Below are positions 30,611 to 40,224 of a stretch of DNA of 64,000 bases, in pieces. Source of the DNA: Rugamonas sp. A1-17. Its GTDB lineage: Bacteria; Pseudomonadota; Gammaproteobacteria; Burkholderiales; Burkholderiaceae_D. The stretch lies in NCBI GenBank assembly GCA_025548565.1, contig JAJLPB010000006.1, forward strand, positions 124,001-188,000, in the 5' to 3' direction. Position numbers and translations under genes: made by a program. The notes beneath the pieces are model-generated. The model was not told where the DNA came from and ran no database searches. It saw only the letters and a program-made list of their open reading frames with translations. How positions within the stretch are numbered: position 1 is the first letter of the stretch; each line of letters starts with the position of its first letter.

Positions 30611-32010
30611 GGCTGCTGCTGGCGGTAGCGGTGGGCCAGCATCAGCGCCAGCGCGGCCGAGGCGGTGCGGGCGGCGGCGTCGTCGGCGCGGCTGGTCAGG
30701 GCGATCGGCACGGCCGCGCCCAGCACCACGCCGCACACGGCGGCGCCGGCCAGGTATTCAAGCTGCTTGGCCAGCAGGTTGCCGGCCTCCAGGTCGGGCG
30801 CGATCAGGATGTCGGCGTGGCCGGCCACCTCGGAGACGATGCCTTTCACGCGCGCGGCCATCGGCGAGATGGCGTTGTCGAAGGCCAGCGGGCCGTCCAG
30901 CAGCGCGCCGCTGATCTGGCCGCGCTCGGCCATCTTGCACAGGGCCGCCGCGTCCAGCGTGGACGGGATCTTCGGCGTGACCGTCTCGACCGCCGACAGG
31001 ATGGCGACCTTGGGCTGCGACGTGCCCAGCGCGTGCGCCAGCTCGATGGCGTTTTGCACGATGTCGACCTTGTCGTCCAGCGTGGGCTGGATGTTGAGCG
31101 CGCCGTCCGAGATCAGCAGCACCTTGTCGTACAGCGGCACCTCGATGCGGAACACGTGCGACAGGCGGCGCGCCGTGCGCAGCCCCGGCGCGGCCAGCAC
31201 GGCGGAAATCATCTCGTCGGTGTGCAGGCTGCCTTTCATCAGCATTTCCACTTCGCCGGCGGCCGCCATGGCGGCGGCGCGCGCGGCCGCCGCGTGGCTG
31301 TGCGGCACGTCCACCAGCTCCACGCCTTCCAGCGACAGGCCGGCGCTCTCGGCCAGGGCCCGCAGCCGCACCTCGGGGGCGATCAGCACCGGCACGATCA
31401 ATTTGTGGGTGGCCGCGTCGAGCGCGCCGCGCAGCGATTCCTCGTCGCAGGGATGGACCACGCCGCAACGGACCGGCGTCAGCGGCGCCGCGGCCTCCAT
31501 CAGGCTGGCATAATTGGCGTGCACCTGGGACAGGCTCAGCGGTGGCAGGTGCACGCGCGGACGGCGCACCTTCTCGCTTGGCGCGATCACAGTGGCGACG
31601 CCGTTCAGCACCACGGCGCCGGTCTGGTTCTTGATCTCGCAGTCAAGCAACACATGTTTCTTGGCCGGTTCCATCGACGTCACCGTGGCGGTGATGCGCA
31701 GCTCGTCGCCGACGCGCACCGGCTTGAGGAACTGCAGCGTCTGCCCGAGGTAGATCGTGCCGGGGCCGGGCAGCACCGTGCCCAGCAGGCGCGAGATCAG
31801 CGCCGCGCCCCACATGCCGTGCGCGATCACGCCGTGGAACAGCGTGTGGCCGGCGTATTCGGGATCGACGTGGGCGGGATTGACGTCGCCGGAGACGGCC
31901 GCGAAGGCGGCGATGTCTTCCTTGGTCAGCGTGCGGCACAGGCGCGCGGTCTGGCCGACATGCAATTCGTCGTAGGTGATATTCTCGATGATGTCGTCGG
32001 AAGCGTTCAT
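30607..32010 (-). CDS. Bifunctional enoyl-CoA hydratase / phosphate acetyltransferase
   Basis: The 467-residue fusion has an N-terminal MaoC-like hot-dog domain (about 10-150, FAAVSGDVNPAHVDPEYA and HGVIAHGMWGAALIS, the hydratase-2 signature) and a C-terminal phosphotransacetylase/phosphotransbutyrylase domain (about 165-467, ADILIAPDLEAGNLLAKQLEYLAGA). The Pta part would interconvert acyl-CoA and acyl phosphate; the MaoC part hydrates enoyl-CoA to (R)-3-hydroxyacyl-CoA, a PHA precursor. The divergent PHA synthase shares its promoter region, which fits a role in fermentative acetyl-phosphate formation and carbon storage. No acetate kinase gene is in the window. Confidence 0.92.
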   Translation of the reverse strand: MNASDDIIENITYDELHVGQTARLCRTLTKEDIAAFAAVSGDVNPAHVDPEYAGHTLFHGVIAHGMWGAALISRLLGTVLPGPGTIYLGQTLQFLKPVRVGDELRITATVTSMEPAKKHVLLDCEIKNQTGAVVLNGVATVIAPSEKVRRPRVHLPPLSLSQVHANYASLMEAAAPLTPVRCGVVHPCDEESLRGALDAATHKLIVPVLIAPEVRLRALAESAGLSLEGVELVDVPHSHAAAARAAAMAAAGEVEMLMKGSLHTDEMISAVLAAPGLRTARRLSHVFRIEVPLYDKVLLISDGALNIQPTLDDKVDIVQNAIELAHALGTSQPKVAILSAVETVTPKIPSTLDAAALCKMAERGQISGALLDGPLAFDNAISPMAARVKGIVSEVAGHADILIAPDLEAGNLLAKQLEYLAGAAVCGVVLGAAVPIALTSRADDAAARTASAALALMLAHRYRQQQP

Positions 32011-32040
32011 GATTGTGGGCGTTGGTTAACAATGCAGGGC

Positions 32041-32111
32041 AGTCTAGAGAGCGCCCTCCTGGAAGTATTTGATCCAGATCAAATACTTCGGGGACACGCC
32101 CCAACCATAAT
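32041..32111. promoter_or_regulatory. Bidirectional FNR-type promoter in a 28-base palindrome
   Basis: TTGATCCAGATCAA (32069-32082) is a perfect FNR/Anr consensus. It sits inside a larger inverted repeat, 32062-32089: 13-base arms GAAGTATTTGATC and GATCAAATACTTC around CA. The centre (32075.5) is 65 bases from the Pta-fusion start codon and 63 from the phaC start codon. Rightward, CATAAT (32106-32111) follows the box after 23 bases. Leftward, TAGACT (32046-32041, minus) follows after 22 bases. One activator site could therefore serve both genes. Confidence 0.75.
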
Positions 32112-32138
32112 CTGTGCATCTTACATCCAGGAGGACAA

Positions 32139-33887
32139 GTGAAAACCGCACAGCTGAAAGTAGTACCGGCCACGGCGCCGCCGCGCAAGCCGGCCGCCGA
32201 GGAGCAAAGCAACGCGCTGGACCTGTACCTGCAAAGCCAGATGGCGCGCCTGACGGGCGGCGTGTCGCCGATCGCCATGTCGCTGGCGTTCCAGGACTGG
32301 TGGCAGCACCTGGCCGTCGCGCCGGGCAAGTGCACCGAGCTTGCCGCCAGCTATCTGGGCGGGCTGGCCGCGGCCGGCAACGCGGACGTCGGTGGCGACA
32401 GCCGTTTCGATAGCGACGCATGGCGGCAATGGCCGTATGCGCAGTATGCACAGAATTTCAAACAGGCGGAGCAGTTCTGGAACCAGGCCACCACTGGCGT
32501 GCGCGGCGTGGCGCCGCATCATGCGGAAGTGGTGGCCTTCACCGCGCGCCAGTTGCTGGACATGTACTCGCCGTCGAACTTCCTGTGGACCAATCCCGAG
32601 GTGCTGCGGGCGGCCGCCGCCAGCGGCGGGCGCAGTCTGATGGACGGCGCGCTGAACTGGCGGCGCGACCTGTGCCGCCGCCTGGCGCCGCCGGACATGG
32701 CGGTGCCTGAGCCGACCGGTCCGAGCTACGTGCCGGGCCAGGATGTGGCGGTCACGCCGGGCGAGGTCATCTTCAGTAACGAGCTGATCGAGCTGATCCA
32801 GTATTCGCCGCAGACCGAGCACGTCTACCGCGAGCCGGTGCTGATCGTGCCGTCGTGGATCATGAAGTACTACATCCTCGACCTGTCGCCGCACAACTCG
32901 CTGGTGCGCTACCTGGTGCAGCAGGGCCATACCGTGTTGATGCTGTCCTGGCGTAATCCCGGCCAGCATGACCGCGACATGGGCATGGACGACTATCTGC
33001 GGCTGGGCGTGTTCGCCGCGCTGGAGCAGGCCGACCGGCTGGGCGGCGGCGTACCGGTGCACGCGGTCGGCTACTGCCTGGGCGGCACGCTGCTGGCGAT
33101 CGCTTCGGCCGCCATCGATTCGGGCGAGCACGGCAAGCATGCCAAGCTGGCCTCGGTGACCTTGCTGGCGGCGCAGACCGATTTCAGCGAGCCGGGCGAA
33201 CTGGGCCTGTTCATCGACGACAGCGAGCTGGCCTTCCTCGACGCGCTGATGTGGGACCAGGGCTACCTGGACGGCGACCAGATGGCGGCCTCGTTCCAGT
33301 TGCTGCATGCGCGCGACCTGGTGTGGTCGCGCATGATGCGCGAGTATCTGATGGGCGAGCGCACCGCGCCCAACGACCTGATGACCTGGAACGCCGACAG
33401 CACCCGCCTGCCGTTCCGCATGCACAGCGAGTATCTGCACGGGCTGTTCCTGCGCAACGACCTGGCCGAGGGGCGCTATCTGGCGCAGGGTAAGCCGATC
33501 GCGCTGTCTGACATCCGCACGCCGATGTTCGTGGTCGGTACCGAGCGCGACCACGTGTCGCCGTGGCGCTCGGTGTACAAGATTCATTTGCTGAGCGGCG
33601 CGGTGATCGACTTCGTGCTGGCGTCCGGCGGGCACAACGCGGGCATCGTCTCCGAGCCCGGCCATGCCAACCGCAGCTATCGCTGCCATCCCGACAACGT
33701 GGCCGGGGCCAGCTACAACAGCCCGCAGGAATGGCTGGACAGCGCGGACCGCAAGGAGGGTTCATGGTGGCCGCACTGGCAGCAATGGCTGGTGCGCCAC
33801 GGCGACCGCCATCGCGTGGCGCCGCCGGCGATGGGCCTGGGCCGGGTGCTGGGCCCGGCGCCAGGACGGTTTGTGTTGCAGCATTAG
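32139..33887 (+). CDS. phaC: Poly(3-hydroxyalkanoate) synthase
   Basis: The gene starts with GTG behind a strong CAGGAGGA. The 582-residue protein has an N-terminal PhaC domain, the lipase-like box GYCLGG with catalytic Cys313, and the rest of the triad in the C-terminal third (Asp in VVGTERDHVSPW, His in SGGHNAGIVSEPGH). The size and motifs match class I synthases, which polymerise (R)-3-hydroxyacyl-CoA into storage granules. There is no phaA, phaB or phasin nearby, so this may be a second, oxygen-regulated synthase rather than the housekeeping one. It is convergent with the usp pair, 14 bases apart. Confidence 0.95.
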   Translation: MKTAQLKVVPATAPPRKPAAEEQSNALDLYLQSQMARLTGGVSPIAMSLAFQDWWQHLAVAPGKCTELAASYLGGLAAAGNADVGGDSRFDSDAWRQWPYAQYAQNFKQAEQFWNQATTGVRGVAPHHAEVVAFTARQLLDMYSPSNFLWTNPEVLRAAAASGGRSLMDGALNWRRDLCRRLAPPDMAVPEPTGPSYVPGQDVAVTPGEVIFSNELIELIQYSPQTEHVYREPVLIVPSWIMKYYILDLSPHNSLVRYLVQQGHTVLMLSWRNPGQHDRDMGMDDYLRLGVFAALEQADRLGGGVPVHAVGYCLGGTLLAIASAAIDSGEHGKHAKLASVTLLAAQTDFSEPGELGLFIDDSELAFLDALMWDQGYLDGDQMAASFQLLHARDLVWSRMMREYLMGERTAPNDLMTWNADSTRLPFRMHSEYLHGLFLRNDLAEGRYLAQGKPIALSDIRTPMFVVGTERDHVSPWRSVYKIHLLSGAVIDFVLASGGHNAGIVSEPGHANRSYRCHPDNVAGASYNSPQEWLDSADRKEGSWWPHWQQWLVRHGDRHRVAPPAMGLGRVLGPAPGRFVLQH

Positions 33888-33901
33888 TGGAGGGGCTGGT
33901 C

Positions 33902-34756
33902 TCAGTGCGAGATCAGCACCGGCAGCGTCATCCCGCGCAGCACGCTACGGGTGGCGCCGCCCAGCAGCGTTTCATGCAGGCGGCGGTGGCCGTAGCCGCC
34001 CATCACCAGCAAGTCGCAACCGCGTTCGGCAGCCGCGCCCAGCAGGGCCGCTCCCGTCTCCAGCGTGGTGAACTCGCGCATGACATCCACCCGCACGCCG
34101 TGGCGGGCCAGGAACAGCGCCATGTCGGCGCCCGGCTCGCCGCCGTGGCGAGCCTTGTCTTGATCGGCGTTCAGCACCAGCAGCGTGATGCGTTCGGCCA
34201 GCTTCAGCAACGGGAGCGCGTCGGTGAGGGCGCGCGCCGCCTGGTTGCTGCCGTCCCAGGCCAGCAGCGGGTGGCGGAAGGCGCCCGATGCCGGCGTGTT
34301 GCCGGCCGGGTTGACCGTATTCGGCGCCAGCAGCAGCGGCCGGCCGCTTTGCAGCAGCAGTTCCGGCGGCAGGGGGCGGCTGATACCGAACTGGATGTCG
34401 TCGGGATCGGTCTGGCTCAGCACCAGCAGGTCGGCGTAGCGCGCGTGCTGCAGCAGGCCGCTTTCGGCGTCGTCCTCGTACAGGCTGCTGGACCACTGGT
34501 CCACGCCGGCCGCCGCCACGTCGCGTTCGAACGTGGCGAGCGCAGCGCCGGCCTGATGACGCAGACGGTCGAGCAAGTGCGGCGGCAGCGGCCAGGCACC
34601 GAGACTATCGTTCCATTCCGCATAACGCGAAATGCCGGTGAGCGCGACGCCCGTCAAATGCGCGCTGGCGGCCAAGGCGACCCTGGCCGCCAGCGCGTAA
34701 CGGGCCGCGGCGTGCTGCGACTGGTCGCAGTGCACGGCGATGGTCTTGTAGCTCAT
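33902..34756 (-). CDS. Universal stress protein (second of pair)
   Basis: The 284-residue protein is a tandem UspA-fold protein. The N-terminal half starts YKTIAVHCDQSQHAAARYAL; the C-terminal half ends with the nucleotide-binding pattern GGYGHRRLHETLLGGATRSVL, of G-2x-G-9x-G type. It is related to its upstream neighbour and lies 9 bases behind it, so both are transcribed from the FNR-type promoter near 35.65 kb. In Pseudomonas, Anr-controlled Usp proteins support anaerobic survival; the same role here is inference. Confidence 0.92.
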   Translation of the reverse strand: MSYKTIAVHCDQSQHAAARYALAARVALAASAHLTGVALTGISRYAEWNDSLGAWPLPPHLLDRLRHQAGAALATFERDVAAAGVDQWSSSLYEDDAESGLLQHARYADLLVLSQTDPDDIQFGISRPLPPELLLQSGRPLLLAPNTVNPAGNTPASGAFRHPLLAWDGSNQAARALTDALPLLKLAERITLLVLNADQDKARHGGEPGADMALFLARHGVRVDVMREFTTLETGAALLGAAAERGCDLLVMGGYGHRRLHETLLGGATRSVLRGMTLPVLISH

Positions 34757-34765
34757 CGCGGTTCC

Positions 34766-35608
34766 TTAGTGCGACATCAGCACCGGCAACGTCATCGATG
34801 CGAGGATGGTGCGCGTGACGCCGCCCAGCACCGTTTCACGCCAGCGTTGATGGCCGTAGGCGCCCATCACCAGCAGGTCGTTGCCGAGGTCGGCCGACAG
34901 CGACAGCAGGGCTTCGCCGATGTTCATGCCCTCGGGCCTAGGCTGCTGCAGGACTTCGACCTTGACGCCGTGGCGCGCCAGGTACAGCGCGATGTCCGCG
35001 CCTGGTTCTGCGCCGTGCACGCCGTATTGACGGGTTGGATCGAACACCACCAGCGTCACGCGGGCGCTGCGGCGCAGCAGCGGCAGCGCGTCGGTCACGG
35101 CGCGGGTGGCGGCGCGGCTGCCGTCCCAGGCGACCAGCGCGTGGCGGTCGATGTGCGGGTAGGTGCCGGCGTACGGCACGACCAGCACCGGACGGCCGCC
35201 GTTCAACGCCTGGTAGGCCGCCAGGCCGGGACCCATCAGCAGGCCTTCCTCGCCCGGTTCGCACTGGCTGAGTACGACGAGATCGGCGTAGCGCGCCTGG
35301 AACACCAGGCCGTTCTGGGCTTCGTCGTCGCTGATGCGGCGCTCGTAGCGCACGTCGGCCTTGCGGGCCTGGTCTTCGAAACGTGCCAGCGAGCTTTCGG
35401 CGTTCCGGACCAGGTCGTCGAGCTGGTCCTGCGGCACTACGCCACCATACATCATGGCGCTGTTGCGGTAGAACTCACCCGAGATACCGGTGGTGGCCGC
35501 GCCGATCAGGTGTGCGTCCTGATCGCGGGCCAGGCGCGCCGCCACGTCGATACGCTCCGGGGCATGCTCCGAATTGTCAACGTGGACGAGTATGGTTTTG
35601 TAGGACAT
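34766..35608 (-). CDS. Universal stress protein (first of pair)
   Basis: The 280-residue tandem UspA-fold protein starts YKTILVHVDNSEHAPERIDVA and ends with the ATP-loop pattern GAYGHQRWRETVLGGVTRTIL. The N-terminal half lacks that loop, as is common in E-type two-domain Usps. TGGAGAAC before the ATG is a good ribosome binding site. It and the following usp gene are clear paralogues. It is the first gene behind an FNR-type box whose centre is 63 bases upstream, the same distance as at phaC. Confidence 0.93.
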   Translation of the reverse strand: MSYKTILVHVDNSEHAPERIDVAARLARDQDAHLIGAATTGISGEFYRNSAMMYGGVVPQDQLDDLVRNAESSLARFEDQARKADVRYERRISDDEAQNGLVFQARYADLVVLSQCEPGEEGLLMGPGLAAYQALNGGRPVLVVPYAGTYPHIDRHALVAWDGSRAATRAVTDALPLLRRSARVTLVVFDPTRQYGVHGAEPGADIALYLARHGVKVEVLQQPRPEGMNIGEALLSLSADLGNDLLVMGAYGHQRWRETVLGGVTRTILASMTLPVLMSH

Positions 35609-35636
35609 GGCGTTCTCCAGGTCAATTGAAAAACTC

Positions 35637-35678
35637 AGGCTAACAAACGCCTTCCGTAAAATATATGATCTGGATCAA
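35637..35678 (-). promoter_or_regulatory. FNR/Anr-type box upstream of the usp pair
   Basis: On the minus strand 35678-35665 reads TTGATCCAGATCAT, one mismatch from consensus and nearly identical to the phaC/pta box. Its centre is 63 bases before the usp start codon. A poor -10 candidate, TAGCCT (35642-35637, 3/6 match), follows after 22 bases. Confidence 0.6.
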
Positions 35679-35701
35679 ACGCCCCACAAACGGGCGCGAA
35701 C

Positions 35702-37078
35702 CTACTCGGTGCGCAGGCCGCCGCCCAGCGCCTTGTACAGCGCCACGGCGTTGCCGAACTCGTTGCGGCGCAGTTCCAGCTGGGCTTGCTGGGCGGCGTA
35801 CAGCAGGCGTTGGGCGTCCAGCAGCTCCAGGCGGCTGTCCTGGCCGGCGTCGTAGCGCAGGCGGGACAGTGCCAGGCGGCGTTCGGCGCTGCTGACCACC
35901 CGCGATTGCGCTTCGAGCTGGCGGCTGTAGGTGGCCCGGCCGGCCAGGCCGTCCGCCACCTCGCGGAAGGCGGTCTGCACGGCCTTCTCGTATTCGACCA
36001 CGGCGGCGGATTTGCGCACCTCGGCCAGCCGCAGTTCGGAGCGCAGCCTGCCGTGGTTGAAGAGCGGCTGCGTGATCTGCGGCGCGAATGACCAGACCCG
36101 CCGGCCGCTGTCGAACATGCCGGACAGCGATGGGCTTGCGTAGCCGAGGTTGGCCGTCAGCGAGATCTGCGGGAAGAACGCCGCGCGCGCCGCGCCGATG
36201 TCGGCGTTGGCCGCCACCAGCGCCTGTTCGGCCTGGCGGATGTCGGGACGACGGGTCAGCAGGTCGGATGGCAGGCCGGCCGGCAATTGCACCAGCACCG
36301 GCTGCTTGTCCAGCGACATGCCGGGCGGCAGGGCATCCGGTGCGCGCACGCCGGTCAGCAGGTCCAGCGCGTTGCCGGCCAGTGCCACGGCGCGCAGGCG
36401 CGCTTCGCGGTCGGCTTGGGCGGTGGCGACCTGGCCTTCCGCTTCGGCGACGTCCAGGCCGCTGCGCTGGCGGGCGGATTTCAGCTGCCGCGCCAGTTCC
36501 AGCGAGCGCTGCCAGTCGGCCAGCGTGCGGTCGGTCAGTTGCAGCTGTTCTTCCGCCAGGCGCTGGGCGAAGTAGGCGTCGGCCACCGCGCCGACCAGCG
36601 AGATCTGCACGGCGCGGCGGTTCTCGTCGCTGGCCAGGTAGCGCGCGAACGCCGACTCGGACAGCGCGGCCACGCGGCCGAACACGTCGAGCTCGAAGGC
36701 GCTGATGCTCAAGCCGGTGGACTTCTGGCTGTCCACCACGCCGGCGCTACGCTGCTTCACCAGTCCGGCATTGGCCGTCAGCGTGGGCAGGCGGTTGCTG
36801 TCCTGGATGTCGAGCTGCGCGCGCACCGACTGTACGTTCAACAGGGCCAGCCGCAGGTCGCGGTTGTTCTTCAATGCCAGGTCGATCAGCGCGCGCAGGC
36901 GCGGATCGCCGAACATGGTCTGCCAGCCGAGATCGGCGGCATTGGCGGCCGGCGCGGCGGTCTCGCCATAAGTGGCCGGCAGCGGCGCCGGCGGTTTCTC
37001 CAGCACCGGCGTCAGCGAACAGGCGCCCTGCAGCAGGGCCACGGCCAGCAGGGCGGGGATACGGATATTGCTCATCAT
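35702..37078 (-). CDS. RND outer-membrane factor (OprM/NodT type lipoprotein)
   Basis: The 458-residue protein has a lipoprotein signal (AVALLQGAC), the motifs AFELDVFGRVAALSESAFARYLA and TRRPDIRQAEQALVAANADIGAARAAFFPQISL, and typical outer-membrane factor length. The first ATG overlaps the RND pump stop (ATGA). It forms the outer-membrane channel of the tripartite pump encoded just upstream. It is distinct from the TolC-type gene of the ABC export operon at 28.9-30.5 kb. Confidence 0.94.
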   Translation of the reverse strand: MMSNIRIPALLAVALLQGACSLTPVLEKPPAPLPATYGETAAPAANAADLGWQTMFGDPRLRALIDLALKNNRDLRLALLNVQSVRAQLDIQDSNRLPTLTANAGLVKQRSAGVVDSQKSTGLSISAFELDVFGRVAALSESAFARYLASDENRRAVQISLVGAVADAYFAQRLAEEQLQLTDRTLADWQRSLELARQLKSARQRSGLDVAEAEGQVATAQADREARLRAVALAGNALDLLTGVRAPDALPPGMSLDKQPVLVQLPAGLPSDLLTRRPDIRQAEQALVAANADIGAARAAFFPQISLTANLGYASPSLSGMFDSGRRVWSFAPQITQPLFNHGRLRSELRLAEVRKSAAVVEYEKAVQTAFREVADGLAGRATYSRQLEAQSRVVSSAERRLALSRLRYDAGQDSRLELLDAQRLLYAAQQAQLELRRNEFGNAVALYKALGGGLRTE

Positions 37079-40000
37079 GCTTGCTCCACAACGAGGTCCG
37101 CCGCCGGGCGGCGCTTGGCGCCGAACCGTTCAACGAGACCCAACACAACTACATAAAACACCGGCACGAAGAAGATCGCCAGCAAGGTGGCGCTGACCAT
37201 GCCGCCGAACACGCCGGTGCCGATGGCGTGCTGGGTCTCCGAGCTGGCGCCGCCCGCCAACATCAGCGGCAGCACGCCCAACGCGAAGGCCAGCGAGGTC
37301 ATCAGGATCGGCCGCAGCCGCAGGCGCGCCGCCTCAATCGCCGATTCCACCAGGCCTTTGCCGTCCTGGTGCATCTGCTTGGCGAACTCGATGATCAGGA
37401 TCGCGTTCTTGGCCGACAGGCCGATCACGGTGATCATGCCGACCTTGAAGAACACGTCGTTCGGCATGCCGCGTATCAGCACGGCGGCCACGCAGCCGAT
37501 CAGGCCCAGCGGCACCACCAGCATCACCGACAGCGGAATCGCCCAGCTCTCGTACAGCGCGGCCAGCACCAGGAACACCACCAGCATCGACAAGGCCATC
37601 AGCATGGGCGCCTGCGCGGACGACTGCTTCTCCTGCAGCGAGATGCCGCTCCATTCGACCGCGAAGCCGGGCGGCAGCTGGCGCGCCAGCCTTTCCATCT
37701 CCGCCATGGCCTCGCCGCTGGACGTGCCCGGCGCCGCGCTGCCGCTGATGCGCGCGGCGGGATAGCCCTGGTAGCGCACCATCTGCAGCGGCATGTCGCG
37801 CCACACCGGGGTGACCACCTCGCTCAGGCGCACCATGCCGCCGGCCGCGTTGCGCACGTGCAGGCGCAGCACGTCGTCCAGCTGCATGCGGGCGCCGGCG
37901 TCGGCCTGGATGATCACCTGCTGCATGCGGCCCCGGTTGGGGAAGTCGTTCACGTACTGCGAACCCATCGCGGCCGACAGCGTATCGCTGATGCTGGTGA
38001 AGGCCACGCCCAGCGCCTCCGCCTTCTGGCGGTCGATGTCCAGCTGGATGCTGGTGCCGTCGGGCAGGCCCTCGGGATAGGCGCCGACGATCAGCGGGCT
38101 TTTGGCGGCCAGCTCCAGCAGCTTGCCCTGCGCTGCCTTGAGCGCGGCGTCGCCCTGGCTGGCCCGGTCCTGCAGCCGCAGCGAGAAGCCCGACGAGTTG
38201 CCGAGATCGTCGATGGCGGGCGGCATCACGCTCATCACCATGCCCTCGGTGGTCTGCGACATGACCGCCTGGGCCAGCGCCACTTCCTGCTGCACGGTGG
38301 CGCCGTCGCGCTTGTCCCAGTCCTTCAGCATGGTGAAGGCGATGGCGGCGTTCGGACCGCTGCCGGTGAAGCTCCAGCCAAGTATCGACTGGTTGTTGGC
38401 GATGCCGTTGCGCGTCACCAGATGGTCCTCGAACTTCTTGACGATGTCGAGTGTGCGTTCGGTGCTGGCGTCGGACGGCAGCTGGATCGAGGTGATGAAG
38501 TAGCCCTGGTCCTCCTCCGGCAGGAAGGACGCCGGCAGCACGCGGAAGGCGAACGCCAGCAGGCCCACCAGCACGGCGAACACCAGCATCACGCGGCCCG
38601 AGCGCTTGATCACGCGCGCGACGCCGTTTTCATAGCGCTGGTTCATGCGCTCGAACTGGCGGTTGAACCAGCCGAAGAAGCCGGTCTTCTCGTGATGGCC
38701 CGGATCGACCGGCTTGAGCAGGGTGGCGCACAGGGCCGGCGTGAGCGTCAGCGCCAGGAAGGCGGAGAACAGGATGGACACCGCCATCGACAGCGTGAAC
38801 TGCCGATAGATGGCGCCCACCGAGCCGGTGGCCAGCGCCATCGGGATGAACACCGCCGTCAGCACCAGCGTGATGCCGATGACGGCGCCGGTGATCTCGC
38901 GCATCGCCTTCGAGGTGGCGGCCTTGGGCGACAGGCCCTCGGTGGCCATCAGCCGTTCGACGTTCTCGACCACGACGATGGCGTCGTCGACGATGATGCC
39001 GATCGCCAGCACCATGCCGAACATGGTCAGCACGTTGACCGAGAAGCCCAGCAACAGCATGATCGCGAAGGTGCCCAGCAGCGCGATCGGCGCGACGATG
39101 GCCGGGATCAGCGTGTAGCGTATCTTTTGCAGGAACAGGTACATGACCAGGAACACCAGCACCATCGCCTCCAGCAGCGTGTGCACCACTTTTTCGATGG
39201 AGATCTTGACGAAGGGCGCGGTGTCGAACGGCACGGAATAGGTGATCCCTGCCGGCAGCGTCTTGCTCAGCTCATGCATACGCTCGCGCACGGCCTGCGC
39301 CGTCTTGACCGCGTTGGCGCCCGGCGACAGCTGGACGGCGGCGCCGGTGGCGGCGCGGCCGTTCTCGCGCGTGGCGCTGGCGTAGTTCTGCGCGCCCAGC
39401 TCGACGCGGGCGACGTCGCCCATAACGACCTTGGAGCCGTCCAGGTTGGCGCGCAGGACGATGGCGGCGAATTCCTCGGGCGTCTGCAATTGTCCCTGCA
39501 CGGTCAGCGGGATCGACACGCGCTGGCCCGCCAGGGCCGGCGTGTCGCCGACGCGGCCGGGGGCGATCTGCGCATTTTGCTGCGCCACCGCCGTGCTCAA
39601 ATCGCTCATGGTCAGCTTGTACGAGACCAGCTTGTTCGGATCAACCCAGATGCGCATGGCCTTCTCGGCGCCGAACAGCTGCACGCGGCCCACGCCCGGA
39701 ATGCGGCGCAGTTCCTCGACCACGTTGCGGGCCATGTAGTCGGCCAGTTCGATCTCGTCGTACTTGCCGTTGCTGGCGCTCAGGCCGACGATCATCAGGA
39801 AGCCGGAGCCGGCCGATTCGACCGACAGGCCGTTCTGGCGCACCGCCTGCGGCAGGCGCGGCTCGACCGACTTGAGGCGGTTCTGCACGTCCACCTGCGC
39901 CAGCTCGGGATTGGTGCCGGGCTTGAAGGTGGCGGTGATCTGCGCCGAACCGGAGGTGTCGGCCGAGGATTCGAAGTACAGCAGGTTCTTCACGCTGGAC

Positions 40001-40206
40001 AGTTCGCGTTCGATCTGGCTGACGACGGCGTCGTTCATGGTCTGCGGCGTGGCGCCGGGATAGCTGGCGGAGATGCTGACGCTGGGCGGCGCCACGGACG
40101 GATAGCGCTCAACCGGCAATTGCGGGATGGCGATCAGTCCGAACAGCACGATGAAGATGGCGATCACCCAGCCGAACACCGGGCGGTCGATGAAAAATTG
40201 TGGCAT
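37075..40206 (-). CDS. RND multidrug efflux transporter (AcrB/MexB/AdeB type)
   Basis: The 1043-residue protein has 12 predicted membrane helices and two large periplasmic loops. It starts MPQFFIDRPVFGWVIAIFI, the HAE1-family signature. Helix 4 carries the proton-relay pair in GIIVDDAIVVVENVER. Porter-domain motifs include GVGRVQLFGAEKAMRIW and FLPEEDQGYF. It pumps drugs or other amphiphiles out using the proton gradient. It lies between its adaptor and outer-membrane genes, in AdeABC/MexAB-OprM order. Confidence 0.96.
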   Translation of the reverse strand: MPQFFIDRPVFGWVIAIFIVLFGLIAIPQLPVERYPSVAPPSVSISASYPGATPQTMNDAVVSQIERELSSVKNLLYFESSADTSGSAQITATFKPGTNPELAQVDVQNRLKSVEPRLPQAVRQNGLSVESAGSGFLMIVGLSASNGKYDEIELADYMARNVVEELRRIPGVGRVQLFGAEKAMRIWVDPNKLVSYKLTMSDLSTAVAQQNAQIAPGRVGDTPALAGQRVSIPLTVQGQLQTPEEFAAIVLRANLDGSKVVMGDVARVELGAQNYASATRENGRAATGAAVQLSPGANAVKTAQAVRERMHELSKTLPAGITYSVPFDTAPFVKISIEKVVHTLLEAMVLVFLVMYLFLQKIRYTLIPAIVAPIALLGTFAIMLLLGFSVNVLTMFGMVLAIGIIVDDAIVVVENVERLMATEGLSPKAATSKAMREITGAVIGITLVLTAVFIPMALATGSVGAIYRQFTLSMAVSILFSAFLALTLTPALCATLLKPVDPGHHEKTGFFGWFNRQFERMNQRYENGVARVIKRSGRVMLVFAVLVGLLAFAFRVLPASFLPEEDQGYFITSIQLPSDASTERTLDIVKKFEDHLVTRNGIANNQSILGWSFTGSGPNAAIAFTMLKDWDKRDGATVQQEVALAQAVMSQTTEGMVMSVMPPAIDDLGNSSGFSLRLQDRASQGDAALKAAQGKLLELAAKSPLIVGAYPEGLPDGTSIQLDIDRQKAEALGVAFTSISDTLSAAMGSQYVNDFPNRGRMQQVIIQADAGARMQLDDVLRLHVRNAAGGMVRLSEVVTPVWRDMPLQMVRYQGYPAARISGSAAPGTSSGEAMAEMERLARQLPPGFAVEWSGISLQEKQSSAQAPMLMALSMLVVFLVLAALYESWAIPLSVMLVVPLGLIGCVAAVLIRGMPNDVFFKVGMITVIGLSAKNAILIIEFAKQMHQDGKGLVESAIEAARLRLRPILMTSLAFALGVLPLMLAGGASSETQHAIGTGVFGGMVSATLLAIFFVPVFYVVVLGLVERFGAKRRPAADLVVEQA

Positions 40207-40224
40207 GACGTAGTCCTTGCAGTA

